Shown: positions 38,001-49,878 of the stretch, piece by piece
Numbering within the stretch: the first letter of the stretch is position 1
How the letters are laid out: the number at the start of each line of letters is the position of its first letter
Origin: Ifrita kowaldi
Taxonomy: Eukaryota; Chordata; Aves; Passeriformes; Cinclosomatidae
Assembly: GCA_013398055.1 (NCBI GenBank)
Contig: VZRS01003935.1
Span: 186,001-250,000, forward strand
Direction: 5' to 3'
Length of the DNA stretch: 64,000 bases
Notes under the pieces: model-generated
Told to the model about the DNA's origin: nothing
The model's database searches: none
The model's input: the letters and a program-made list of their open reading frames with translations, nothing else
Program-made: the position numbers and the translations under genes

Positions 38001-41000
38001 ACTCCATAGCTCTGCCCACTTTCCTTTTTTCTCTCATGTCCATTGGGGAATGTTGCAGAGTTTTGACAGAGGTTGAAGATATAAAAATACCGTCATTGCA
38101 CCGTGTTGATGTTCAGTGTACATAGCAAATTGAGGCAAGAGGACTCCCTGAAATTAGAATAACTTTCCAGCTGCTTGCACTCAATTTTGCACAGTTCATA
38201 AGGGCTGTTTAACACAGATTTCTCATTAGCACAATATTCTTGCATGTTAAATGTTTTATAGGGTTAAAATGTTAAAATTTTTTTGCAGCTATTATGGGCA
38301 ATAAATGGCTTCCCTATAAGAAAATTCTTTCTTGATAAATGTACTTATGAAATGGTTTTAACTCCTTACTGCTACTCAGAAACATCATGTGCTATCCTAA
38401 CTCTGTCTTTGATTGTTTGTGTTCATCTGTGAACATCAAAGAGCCCACACTGTTATTCTTCCTCAACCAGCTGTTGGCTTTATTATGCCAAATTCTGGTT
38501 TCTGTGGAGTAGACTGAAGTAATTCTTTTGATTACAAATGGATCAAAATTCACTTTGTCACCTCACTGACTCTTAGAAGGGATTTTGCGCGTAGAGAAAA
38601 AACCCGTAATTTTCTCAGAAGTAGTTTCTACAAACTACCTTGACACAGGTGAAATATCTCTGTGCCCACCATTCAGATTTCCCTAGACAATAAACAAAGG
38701 TGTAGCCCAGGCTGGAGAGTGGAGAAAGCAGCATTTAAGATGTTGACCTGCACGTTCTCAGAGCTGCAAGCACACCTGGGTAGCAACTGAAACAAGGAGC
38801 TAGACCAGAAAAACACTGGAGTAGAAGAGCTTTTACCTGATCTGGTCTCAGATGGACAGGGCAGGACATGGTGTGGCAGATTAGATCTGCAGACACAGGA
38901 TTACTAAATTCTGGTGGAAGGAAAGTGAGAGATGATTTACCAGCACATAAACTAAATGGATGGTGCATTGAGATGTATCAGTAGGAGTACTGAGTCACAG
39001 CTAATCATCTGGAAAACTGGAAATTTTCAGTACTACAGCAACCCATTAGTTGCTGCATGTATTTTGGTAATGAGGGGACAGTGATAAGTAATGCTTTCTG
39101 GAGCATATTATAAGAGAAGTGAGTTTTATCTTCTAGGTGTTTCCATCCTATAAGTTTTCCTGTCAGATTTGGGAGAACAATATTGCACTTGGCTTTCAGT
39201 TTGTCTCTGAATCATTGTTACAATGGAATTTATTCTTCCAAGCCTGAATTGCTGAAGAAAAAAAGGCAGAGCTGTTTGGGAGGTGGGTGGTATAGAGGAG
39301 ACGAGGTGAAAGAAAGAGTCTGTGCACGGCTGATCTAATTTTCTGCATCTCACACACTCAAGGCAAATATGATAGTGTCTGATTAACAGTCATTATTAAG
39401 TGACCAAATGCTTATTTTCTGGGTTTGAAAATCAGAATCAAGAGAGCATTTCTCCTGTGATGGGCTAGATTTAACAACAGTGTTGTGTAAGACCTGAAAG
39501 GAGCAAAGACTTTTTTTGCGGAGGGAACAGTCTGTGCACTGGCCATGCTTCAGTGAAAAAGACAAGAACTTTCTGCTAGCATTTAATACATTTGTAACAG
39601 TTATAGGAAAGGTACCTGTAGACAAAACATTATGTTTATGAAGGGCTTAGTGGAAAATGAATTCTTCTACACTGGAGGATGTCAATGTGGTTTCTATTGC
39701 TGAGGTACTGATTGAAGAGACATAGTCCTTGAAGTCATGGGCAGACCTTACTGTAGGTAACTGTGGAATTTCAGTATGATATTCACCAGTTGGTAACTCT
39801 TGGTATATTGATAGTTACATTTAACCAAAATTTAAGCAAGGAGGTAAAACTGAAAAACCTAATATTTTTGTCTCATGTACCATAAGCTCAAATAGAAAGA
39901 GGATAAACATACAGTCTGGAGATAAAATATTATTCATTACTTATCAGCTGTAAAGGCTTGCTCTGTATGTTTAACAAGTGCTTTTTTAAGCAGAGCTATG
40001 TCACAACAATTTTCAGTGTTCACATTGTCTTCTGAATTATTGCACCAATGTGCCACTAGGTTGTTAGGTTTTGAAGGGAAAGACCAGGAATGTTTTCTTG
40101 GTTGGAGTAGATTACAAAAGCATTTTCTACATGCCTGCATCAATTTTTATCCTCATCTCTTATGGGTTCATTGATACTTTTTTTGGTGTAAGCTTTGTTT
40201 GATTTTGATATTTATACATTAGGAATGGCTGCAGATATGCTTAAGTATAATTGTTGTTTATTAATCTACTGAAATTAAATTGTCCAGACTTCTCTCAGAT
40301 AAGTACCTGTCTATGTTGCCATCAAAATATGTCTGTTATATTTGCTACTTTTACGGATTTCTGGTTTACTACTCATTAAATATTCAGATAGTCTGGCGTC
40401 TCACTTATGAGATGTAAGAAGAGGAACTGAAAATAGCCTTAACTCTGCGGAAGACTAGACAAAGACAAGTGATTTTATTTTTGCAGCTTACTTCTTAATA
40501 TGACTAGACTACAGCATGATATCACAGTTTGTAACTTGACCGTATGGATTTCTGGCTTACCTTGAAAAGGTTGGGTCCCAAAATATTAGGATTAGATAAA
40601 ACATTTGGGAAAGATAAAGATTGCCTTAAACGAAGTGGAATCTATTGCTGTGAAAAGAATGAATGTAATATATTTTTATTATACAAATTTGAGAATGGTA
40701 TCAGTTGGTGTGATGCTGCAACAACGCACTCAACTCCTCCCAACCCTCTTTTTAACTTGGTTGGACTACTGGGTTGTGCTAGGGCACACTTTTAATGTCA
40801 ACATCACCCACTTGAACAAAAAGATACGAACTCAGGAATTTAAATATCTCATGTGTTTCCAAAATGCAAATACATAAGGCAAAAGACAGAGAATGAGAGA
40901 AGTGTTCATAAGGATGGGCTGTTCTTCCATCAGCGCGAGAGCTCAGACAGCATGTGCACAACCTCAAGTTCAGCTGCAGTTTTAGTTACAACACAGGCAT

Positions 41001-41165
41001 TTTACTAACACTTTTCTGCATCTACCTGCTGCTTTTTTCGAATTTTTTAAGCATCGCAACCCAAATTTTTAAGACCCGACCGCCTCCAGCTAGGTCATCT
41101 CTCACCGCCAGCTGTCAGAGACCCATCAACAACTGGGCTTCCAGCACGTTCCTGAACACGTAAAT
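35008..41165. other. Non-genic sequence upstream of CpG island
   Basis: No gene, RNA or repeat family recognised. Open frames are at most 123 codons (37582-37953 plus) with no motif. A 12-bp direct repeat (ATGCAGGATTAT twice) lies at about 37744-37767. The last 250 bp gradually gain CpG towards the island. Confidence 0.55.
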
Positions 41166-41199
41166 TATTTGTAGCGGCCAAGACTCCTCGTTTGTTTGG

Positions 41200-41450
41200 G
41201 CGGCAGAGCGGGGAGGCACTCGGAGCTCCTCCAGCGCCTGGCAAACGCCTCCCCGCCGCGGGGGCGGCGAACATCCCGGCGCTCGGGGGCTGCAGGCACA
41301 GGTGGGACGCGGCCCCGCTGTAGCAGCGTGGCCACCGCGGGAGCGTCACCGCCGCCTCCTCCCTTCCCCCGCAGAGCCCCAGCCCCAGCCCGAGCCCGCG
41401 GGCGGCTCCGGCGGGAGCCGCAGAGCCCCGCGCTCGCGGAGGCCGCTGCG
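41200..41450 (+). other. Candidate non-coding first exon (1a)
   Basis: GC-rich stretch ending GAGGCCGCTGCG, followed by a strong donor GTGAGCGGGG at 41451. There is no ATG in any frame of the plus strand between about 41171 and the gap, which fits a 5' UTR exon. The transcription start cannot be placed, so the left boundary is nominal. A second weaker donor (CACAG|GTGGGA, about 41300) and an acceptor-like CCCCCGCAG (about 41374) are also present. Its transcript would join the acceptor at 42819 or an exon hidden in the gap. Confidence 0.4.
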
Positions 41451-41462
41451 GTGAGCGGGGCC

Positions 41463-41659
41463 NNNNNNNNNNNNNNNNNNNNNNNNNNNNNNNNNNNNNN
41501 NNNNNNNNNNNNNNNNNNNNNNNNNNNNNNNNNNNNNNNNNNNNNNNNNNNNNNNNNNNNNNNNNNNNNNNNNNNNNNNNNNNNNNNNNNNNNNNNNNNN
41601 NNNNNNNNNNNNNNNNNNNNNNNNNNNNNNNNNNNNNNNNNNNNNNNNNNNNNNNNNNN
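41463..41659. other. Assembly gap (197 N) inside CpG island
   Basis: N run in the most GC-rich part of the island, the typical place where bird assemblies lose sequence. Promoter or exon sequence is probably missing here. A 181-codon frame that appears to cross the gap is an artefact of translating N. Confidence 0.99.
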
Positions 41660-41868
41660 GGACGTGGGCAGCCTCGCCGGCGCTTGGAAATTTTATTTCT
41701 TTATTATATCATCTTCGGGTTTTTTTATTTTTTTTTTCTAAGACCAACTTTTTCTTGGAAATCGCGTTTGATTTCGGTTTCTGTTCCAGTGTGAGGTTTC
41801 TGGTGGCGGCTGCGGTGCCGCTGCCGTAGAGCAGCGCAGGGGCGCGGGTGCCCGGAGCCTCCCGGAGG

Positions 41869-41965
41869 ATGAGGGGGGAAAAAAATTTCTGCCCGCTCCT
41901 GACTCCGGAGCGTTTTTCCAGGGAGACGCGCGGTGGGAGCATTCAGGCGCCCGCTTCCAGGGATG
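41869..41965 (+). CDS. Candidate first coding exon (1b), protein unrecognised
   Basis: An ATG at 41869 has A at -3 and is preceded in frame by a TAG at 41827. The frame stays open for 32 codons plus one base to a donor-like ATG|GTATGA at 41965/41966. The predicted N-terminus begins MRGEKNFCPLLTPERFSRET. The single leftover G plus the GT that opens the next exon (42819) make a Gly codon, so the phases agree. The donor is only moderate, and phase agreement alone has a one-in-three chance of being accidental. If not spliced, the frame ends five codons further. No signal peptide or domain is visible in 32 residues. The alternative is that this segment is intronic and exon 1a splices directly to 42819. 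Confidence 0.35.
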
Positions 41966-42818
41966 GTATGAGCAATTCTTAACTGGAAGAAAGGAGAAGG
42001 CATGTACGTGCGAAAGCCAGGTTTCCCCCCAGAGCTTGTACTCCGAAACTTCGCTATTCGGTGAAACCCGTGTTCTGAACACCAGGAAGCTTTGGTTTTT
42101 CCAGGAAGGCATGAGTTTTGTGGGATTTTTTTCACGTTTTCAGGGAAGGATTAACGTGAGGGCTCCGGGTACTGTGTGTTTAGGTCTTATTTTTTTGTAG
42201 ATGGTTAATTTGGCAGGATCTGTGGCATATTGCTCTAAGTGCAGTAAGGCTGGAATAAATTGAGTGGTTTTCATTGTATAAAAAAGTTCAAGATCATTGC
42301 TAGTTGTATGAGATGATCTTCCAAATACTAGCAATTTTTAGTTGTATACATTTCTTTATAACCTATATAAGGTAACTAAGCTGAGCATGGAAATTGTGCT
42401 TCTGTAAAACTATGTTCATTTTTCAGATGGAAGAACAAATCAAATTAGGGGGTTTTGTGTTTACTAAGTAATTAGGTGCAGGTGGTTTTGCATTGCCACT
42501 TCAGAAGTCACCTTGTTCTGTCAAGGTTATGATGTGTCCCCTAAGCAACAAGGATAAAATAAAAATCTGCAAAAAGTCTGAGAGTTTAAAATGTTCTCTT
42601 GGTTTAAATTGAGGTTGGGATTGTTTGGTGGTTATTTTTTTTTCTTCCTCAAATGTATTAAAGAGAAAAATATAAATAACTTGGTTTGAATATCTGAATG
42701 CACCTTTTATAAAAGAGGATGCTTTAGAATGTTTGTATAGAAAAACAAGTGAGCTGAAACATTGTGCTAATAGGATTTGCAGCATAAAATATGGCTAATT
42801 TCTCTTGTATGACTACAG

Positions 42819-42924
42819 GTGGCAGTGTAGAAGCCAAGAACAAAAATTGGCAGAAATTGTGTTCTGTGTACGAGAATATGAAGAGTGTACTCATGACTAA
42901 GCACAGGAACCTGGAAAACCACAG
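42819..42924 (+). CDS. Candidate internal coding exon, protein unrecognised
   Basis: A 106-nt segment flanked by a pyrimidine-containing acceptor (TTTCTCTTGTATGACTACAG) and a good donor (CACAG|GTATGTGAAG). One of the three frames is open throughout, encoding GSVEAKNKNWQKLCSVYENM and 15 further residues rich in Lys, Asn, His and Arg, with helix-forming character. The other two frames contain stops. It needs one base from the preceding exon, which the 41869-41965 candidate supplies. It ends with two bases of a codon. Internal ATGs at 42878 and 42893 could serve as starts if the upstream exon is non-coding. I cannot name the gene. A 35-codon open frame between good splice sites is suggestive, not proof. 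Confidence 0.4.
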
Positions 42925-45900
42925 GTATGTGAAGTGATTCATACAGCTGCCTATGGTGCTCCCAGTATTTACTGTATTCTGATATTCCTGGCTCAATAAG
43001 TATTTTTGGACCAATTATCACTTAGTGTGTTCACAGTAAGAGCCTAATCAAAATGTCATGGAAAAATCTATATTTGACTACTAAAAGGAGCAAAAATACT
43101 TTGAAGGCAGTATGCAAGGAGAGGTGGGATTTTCCTACTTTTTATGGTTTGTTGTAGCTATTAAGAATTGGAGCAGTAAGTTGCCTGAAGATTTTTTTTT
43201 TTAACCCCTTTAAATAAATAGAGTTCATATTGATAAACCTAGCAGCAGTTACAGGCCTGAATATCCTTGAAAAGGAGAAGCTTTAGATGCAAGAGATGAG
43301 TTTGCATGTCTGGGTGTTTTGGATGTCTTATCAGTAGTGCTTTTTAATGAGCACTGAAGGATTGAAAGCGTGAGGAAAATTGCAGAATTAAGAAAATGTA
43401 ATTAAGAATTACATGTCATTTCAAATAACTGTCCAGTGGAGATATGTATACCTTGTTAAGGGTTAAATCTTGTAAAATTAAAAAAACCCAACACAATGCT
43501 GTTTTCAGTTAAGAAGTAAAAGTAAAAATAAGCAGTATGTAATAAGAGCTCAGGATTAGGTCTCCTGTTTCAAAGCGCAGGGAAATACTGGATTATTTTA
43601 ATAATTATTTGGTCATTAATTAGCAACATTAGAGTAAGGCAGAGCTTTTCTTGCGTGTTTACCTTGGTGTGCACAGCCTGTGGAAATTAGTCCATGGATC
43701 TGCATTCCAGGATTCCTGGGAAGCCATGGAGGATGAGCCAAACTCAGAGCTGGGGCTTGAGGAGTTTTTAGAACTGATGAGTGGGAAGTTATCCTGGTAA
43801 GAAGCGTCAAAGTGGAATTATCACTGCGATCATGGATATATTTATACTCTTGCACTTCCTTTTCTGGTCTAAGAGAGCAGTTTGTCTAAACCTTTCAGTT
43901 GCTCCTGAGAGAATGTGGTTGTACTGCAAATGCCCACAGATGACTAAGTCACCTTGTGCCAGCCACTCTGCAGGAACTGGCCTTGGGCACACTTTGAGTT
44001 GTGCCCAGTTGCAAAGGAAGTTGCAGAGAGAATGATTTATTTTGCTGTTAAAACGGGCTAAGACTGTGCACCCTGTCGGCTCAACCAACCAGCTGACACC
44101 ACTAAACTGTTAAATTATAGTGGCTTGGCATCCTGAGATTATGGAATCCAAGTAAAAATGATTAATTATTTCCACCCAGTGCTTAAAGTACCAACAGGGA
44201 AACCATAGTTTGGGTATGGGTTTGTGGGCTCTCAAGCCCTGAAATTGTAAGGTCTCTGTAGTAAACCTGTGTCTCTGCTGGGGCATAGTAAGACCCTGAT
44301 CTCTGATTTGGGGTTTTGGGTACCTTAATAATGCTTTCCAAATACTGTGTGCCTTTGATAGAATACCCTGCAAAGCTTTCAAAGTTCTTCAATTACAAAT
44401 GAAGAGGTGGCTAAATCTAGATCTTCAGGCTGTTGTGCAGCAGAGAGCTCTTCTAAGCATCTGGCTGTCACGTTTTTCTTGTCACCTGTTACTGAATGAG
44501 CATCAGCACTAATTTCCATGTAGACCAGCAGTTCTTTATTAGTATCTGTTATTGAGCAACAGGATTAAATATCCATCAAAAACTTTCATTAATATCCCTG
44601 ATAAAGTCAGTTGAACTGTTTATGTAGTACAGGTCAGTGTATGCTTATGGCTTTGTTGAACATTGTTGAGTTCATTAGCTTGTGCTAACACATTTAGAAG
44701 AGAAAATGAAAATGTCATTTGTCATTGGCACAAAATTTTAATGGGGTCTTCCATTACATCAAGTGCTGAAAATACTAAATTAAAAAAAATGATAACTAAG
44801 CAGTGTGATGCTCAAGAGTTCAATTTACAGACACTTCTCTGTGCTAATTATGAAGTATTGACATAAATGAATGAAACCACTTGTTAAAGCGCCTTTTTCA
44901 GTGTATGGCAGTTACGTGTTCACAAGATGATTCATAACATTCAGCAATTTGTGATGAATTTCCCTGCCATTACACGAGATTACTAAGTATCTGATGTATT
45001 TGCACTACATTGGGTTACTTTAAATTAGATTTGATGGTGGAAAGGGAAGTAGAACCATTTTCTATCAGCTGAAAAATCAGGCCTGTTTTGTGAATCAGTT
45101 AGTATTGAATTTCTCTGTACTGTATGGCACAATTTATCCCTTACAATAAAATGCAAATGTTTAAGCATCTTGCCTATAAATACAGCAATGACAGTGTGTG
45201 TGTGTGGAAGCTCTCAAGACTTCTTTTGTGTCGAAAGCTGTGTACATCAGAGCCAATAAAATGCAGCAGACTTGATGTAATTGAAAGTAGAACTCATAGT
45301 AAGAAATCTAAATTTGGAATCTAAACGTGTGAAGTCCCCTTTTGAATCAGCAAGTCTTGGTTATGTAGAATAGTCTTTGATTTGGTGAAGGGTGTGTTTG
45401 TAAGTGCAGCTCCCCTCAACAGTGCAGAAGAGGCTGCATCTTGGAGAACAGTTCTGTGCTTCTGTTTTGAACTAAAAGTTGTGGCTGGTTATGTGTTCTG
45501 TTGTCTTAAGAAAGCAGTGCTTAAGGGCTTGCACAATCAGTCCTTTCATGCTATTGTGGAGTGGCTGTGATCTGTTAGATTATAAAGCATGATTGCCCAG
45601 CAGTTATGGGAAATGTCTGTTAATGATACCAGCGTGTTGCACAAGAAAAATTAAACTTTCTCACTCCTCCTTACTTGCACAGAATTGTCTTGAAAATGGT
45701 TTGTGGGAACCCGGGGAATGGATTAAAGATGCTGAATGGAAGGCAGAGAAGTTATTAACATTTCACAAAATAAATAAATACTTCAAACTTTCACAGGCAC
45801 CAACCAGTCCAGTATTAAAGAAGGATTTTTAGAAAACCGCTAGGATGGTTTTAGATCTTTAGAAAACCAACGTCTTCCAGGGGGATGAGGATAGTCTGAA

Positions 45901-46799
45901 TCAAAGTGTCTGGAGGGAGAGACACAAAATGAAAATTTAAATGGAATACAATGAGAGTAAGCCTAAAACACAAGGAGTGTGTCTGAGGCCATTTAGCTTA
46001 GACCCTTTGGCTTCTCGTGCTAGAGGTTGATATCAGATCTCCAGTTAGAAAAAACCAGCATTTACTTGCCCCCAACAGTATTAATGCAGCTGTTAAACCG
46101 AAGGGATAGTTATGACACTGCAAGATGCTCATTGCAGATTAATGCAACTGAACTCTTGTGAAAGTCACAACATGCAAAGTGTAAGGAAACTACTCCTAAT
46201 TAGCAAATGTGTAAAGCCAACCTCCAGGCAGGTATTCCCACCTCTGTCTCCAGGGAGGCTGCCATGGGGATCCCATGAGAAGTTGTAATGCAGCAGGACA
46301 TCAATCCTGCAAAGGAGAAATGACCCTGAAATTACATCTTGTAGATGGGACCTTGCAGTCAGGTGATAGCCAAGTATCCCTTTGCTCTAAAAATGCCATT
46401 GCAGGGTGTTGGTTCCAGGTGATGGAGGGACACCTGCTGCTGTGGAGTGCAACCAGTGATGGAAGGGAGCACATGGTAACTTTCCAGCTACGTGCCAAGG
46501 TGGCTTACAGCAAAAGGAGTCTAGGCTTTCTTTTCATGGTGCAGAAGTGCTGGTGATATAAAGGCTACCAGAACAGTGCTGGAAGCAATACATGAGTTGC
46601 TAGATAAAAGGTTTAGCATAAAAAGCTACGCAGCATCAATCTGCAGTGTAATCCCAATGTTCTGTATGAGGACAAGCAGGAAAGGCACGCAGGTCAAGGT
46701 GACACTGTCAGTGGCTGAAGTACATGGGGCAGAAGTTGATGAGGGTCATGTAGAAAACAGTGAAGAACTGCTGGAAAATTAGGTCCTCTTTAGACAGGA
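42925..46799 (+). other. Probable intron, no exon recognised
   Basis: AT-rich sequence. Open frames up to 96 codons without domains. The frame at 45593-45832 contains CTTGCACAG followed by about 50 open codons to a stop, but there is nothing else in its favour. The segment 46270-46790 has several moderately long frames and may be the diverged upstream part of the old LINE that follows. Confidence 0.45.
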
Positions 46800-48590
46800 G
46801 CACAGAAGGACAGGCAGGCAGACAAAAATAGAAGTGTTTCTATGCAAATGTTAGAAGGCTGGAAGATAAAATGGAGGGATTGATGGCTTAGTTCTGCAGT
46901 GAGTTATTGACAGTCCAGGTCTGCCATAGAGAAGGTAGCAAGCAGGACACTGATTAGAGTTCCTATGGACAGCCTGGTAAGAGGAAGTGTTAAGAGAATA
47001 AAATGCTTGCAGCCATTGTGGAGAGGCTCAGAAAAAATGCCTATTCCCTAAAAACTGCTTCTCTGACTCCTTAAAAAAGTTTTAAGGAATATTTAGCATG
47101 GTTGAGCAAGCTGTAAGGAACAGAAAGATACTCTGCAAAAACATGTCCAAAAATTTTAAAAAGGTGAAATTCATGCAAAATAAACATGAAATATACAGTA
47201 AAACAAGCTAAAGCCTGATATGTGATTTGTAAAAGGCAAAGAAACTTGTCGTAAGTTCTTTCAAAACAATCAGAAATGGGAAGGCCAATGGTTCAATAGA
47301 TAACTAATTTCTAAAAGAGCTCAAAGAATATTGCCCCTGTAGCTAAAGGCATATGAGATAACCATGTTCACAGTAGCTCTGAAGCTGGGGGTGCCAGAGG
47401 TGATGCCAGTTTTTTAAAAGGCTTCCAGAAAGCCTGTGGGGAAATAACAGGACAAATATGACTGGCATTCATACCAGCCAGTTTTCTGGTAAATACAGGG
47501 TAGAAGAAAACTAAAGCATTCATGGATAATTTGATGTACCAGGAAAGAGTCAGAACAGTCTCACAGGTCCGGTGGAGTTCTTTGAAGGCACTGTTGAGGT
47601 TGTGAGTAGGTGTGATTTAGCTGATGCAGTACACTGGGGCTTCAGGGAGTCTTGTGAAAACGACTCACCAAAGGTGCTGAGCAAAATGAAACTGCTCTGA
47701 CATAAGAGGATTTTTTTTTGTCCTAGACTGATAGTTGGCCAAAAGATGAATAAATGACCTGTTTAACGGAGGGGATGGAGGTCACCAGTAGAGTTACTCA
47801 TGGATCTGTGCTAAGTTTAACACCATAATGCACTGGTAATCTGGAAGGGAGAATGCAGAATGATTCTAAGTTAATGAGAATAGCATAAATGAAAGCTAAT
47901 TATGAAGAACCCAAGAGGGATCTTGTGATGCTTAGTAACTGGGGATGAAGCTTGCTGCTGGTGCTATGAAGTAATGCATGTGGAGGAGAACAATCCTGCC
48001 ATTATTGAGATTATTAGCATGGGAAGAAGCAATGTTGTAGAGAGTTTATCATGCCAAATCCAGGCATTGATCAAGTGTTTGGGACTGGTCCGGAAAAAAA
48101 AAAATAGGGAAAATTTTCTCACAGAGAAATTTCTGCTCACAGAGCAGAAGTCTGCTGTGCCAGTTTATAAACTGCCTGTGCTGTTGTCTTGACCTCTGGG
48201 TGCTGTTCTGATCCCTGGATTTAAAGGGGAGGATGAGGGGGGAAAAAAAGGAGAGATAACAGAACTAGAAATGGGTGGCAGTGATGATAAAGAGCAATTA
48301 AATAGATGAGAATCTTCAGCCTGGCAAAGAAACAGCTAAGGATGAAAATGATAAAAATCTATATAGGAGTGTAATGGAAAAAAATGAACAGGGAATGTTC
48401 ATTAAGTGTCTCTTGTAGTACAAGACCCAGAGGGGATCAAAATAAAATTATCAAGTGACAGATTCAGAAGTAAGAGGTGGTATTTTTTTCATAGTGCATA
48501 GTTTAGCTGTGAGCCACTGCACATACTGCAGGATTAGCTGGGTGTGGACTGTCAGTGCAAAAGTATCAACTCGTGCTTAGAAGAACGCAG
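46800..48590 (+). mobile_element. Long ancient CR1/L3-type LINE relic
   Basis: Sense-strand remnants follow the order of the C-terminal reverse-transcriptase ORF and 3' part of the old amniote CR1/L3 family: a TTCTTTGAAGGCACTGTTGA block, CTGATGCAGTACACTGGGGC, GACTCACCAAAGGTGCTGAG, ATAAGAGGAT, GTAGAGTTACTCATGGATCT, TTGTGATGCTTAGTAACTGG, GAAGTAATGCATGTGGAGGA, and finally AATCTTCAGCCTGGCAAAGA, GTACAAGACCCAGAGGGG and GAGGTGGTATTTTTTTCATA. Frames are destroyed by many stops and indels, so no protein is made. The left boundary is uncertain by several hundred bases. Family placement is from remembered consensus, not a search. Confidence 0.65.
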
Positions 48591-48948
48591 AGCCCAGTCC
48601 CTGAAGGCTGCAGAGGGATCCCAAAGTGCATCCCTGCAAGCTGTTCTTGCCCTGGTGCTCTTCCCAGACCTCTGCTCTCAGGCTTTGCTAAAGACACAAT
48701 GTGGGGATAGATGTATCTTCGGCCTGACTGAATGTGGTTATTAATATGTAAAACGAAGACAAATTACAGTCCCCTACAGAAAATGCAGACCATATGCCAC
48801 TCCAGATGCATAACAGAAATATTGGGGAGGAAAACATGTTGAGAAGGACAGATTTTTTTTTTTTTCCCTTGGGCCTAATAACTTCCCAAAGAAAAAACAG
48901 TTCAGTTTTCTTTGAAGCCTGTACCAGTCTTTATTATACCACATTTTA

Positions 48949-49048
48949 GTGCTATGGTTTAGTTGATATGGTGATATGGTGGTGATTGGTCAAAGGTTGG
49001 ACTCTGTGATCTTGGAGGTCTTTTTGAACCTTTATGATTCTGTGATAT
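48949..49048 (+). mobile_element. CR1 LINE 3' end, subfamily with GTCAAAGG tail
   Basis: TGCTATGGTTTAGTTGATAT then GGTGATTGGTCAAAGGTTGG, ACTCTGTGATCTTGGAGGTC and TTTATGATTCTGTGATA match the sense CR1 terminus of a third variant in this window. A GGTGATAT unit is duplicated in it. Confidence 0.85.
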
Positions 49049-49473
49049 GTGGAGTTTAATGCCTATACAAGGGAGTTAAGATTCTTTGTTGTGAAGGATC
49101 AGTATTCAGCTTTAATTCTGCCCTTGTTCAAAATAAGTTGGACACTTGTTATCCCTTGCAGTTTATCTTCAGATGGACTGAATTAAAAACCTACATGCAA
49201 AAATGAACTGAGAAATTTTGGTCAGGATGAAGTGCTTATCCATATAATAAAAAGAAAAATACAGGTTTTGAACGCAGAAGATTAAATCTCTTTTCCTATA
49301 AATATGGTGAGGTTACACCTAGGTTCATTACTTATCCGAATGTACAAGGACTAAAGCTATGGTAGACTTGAACTGAATAAGAACTTGGAGAAAACAGGTT
49401 GTTAAAAATAAGGAACAACTTGACCATTAGACATGAGAATGGCACTTAAGTATTAAAAGTATTTAGAAATTAG

Positions 49474-49878
49474 GAAACCAAGATTGTGGAGCCTTGCAAC
49501 CCAGCAACAAATGAAATTAAAGAAGAGTCTCCCAGTGGTAAATCTTGGTGTGAACACGACCAACCACAAGGTACAGAAACAGCACAAACACCGTGTTGCA
49601 CCCTACAAGGAGTCACAGGAATGGATGTTGCAGGGGACACAAAGTTTAACCCAGGAATATTTGTCTCCTTGGGTTCCTGGGGTTGGTACAATAAACCAGC
49701 TTTCCCAGTGGGTGATAAGGAGCACCCCAAGCTGGTTTCTGCTCTGAATTACTCTGTAGAGGAGGTTTTCTCTGTCCATACTGGCTACAGACTGACAAGG
49801 GAAACAAAGCAGACTGGCCTCCCTAAGTCAAAGCTGGCCTTTGGATATACCCATTCTATATGTTACTGTCAGATCTGA
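49474..49878 (+). other. Unexplained 134-codon open frame
   Basis: Open from after a TAG at 49471 to a TGA ending at 49878. There is no ATG until well inside (about 49622, VTGMDVAG), so a conventional start is lacking. The composition is protein-like: four Cys in the first third, then FNPGIFVSLGSWGWYNKPAF, then EVFSVHTGYRLTRE. No family was recognised. The frame shifted by one base is also open for 87 codons. It could be a decayed retroelement or retrogene fragment, or chance. No splice acceptor is evident at the left edge. Confidence 0.3.

Larger units (their letters stand above)
41166..41965. promoter_or_regulatory. CpG island, probable gene promoter
   Basis: Abrupt change from AT-rich, CpG-depleted DNA to very GC- and CpG-rich sequence on both sides of a 197-N gap, for example CCCGCCGCGGGGGCGGCGAA near 41252. 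It is the only such region in the window. Vertebrate CpG islands of this kind usually mark broad, TATA-less promoters, and no TATA box is evident here. Direction is inferred as plus from donor-like sites at 41451 and 41966 and the exon candidate at 42819. A bidirectional promoter is possible, but no minus-strand exon was recognised. Confidence 0.85.

Noticed and set aside
39171..39252. TATTGCACTTGGCTTTCAG, resembling the miR-25/92 seed region
   Set aside because: Only the first nine or so bases match the mature miRNA family and no convincing precursor stem surrounds it.
41196..41741. 181-codon plus-strand frame across the CpG island
   Set aside because: Starts at TTG, and a large part of it is translated from N. 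There is no ATG in the GC-rich part before the gap.
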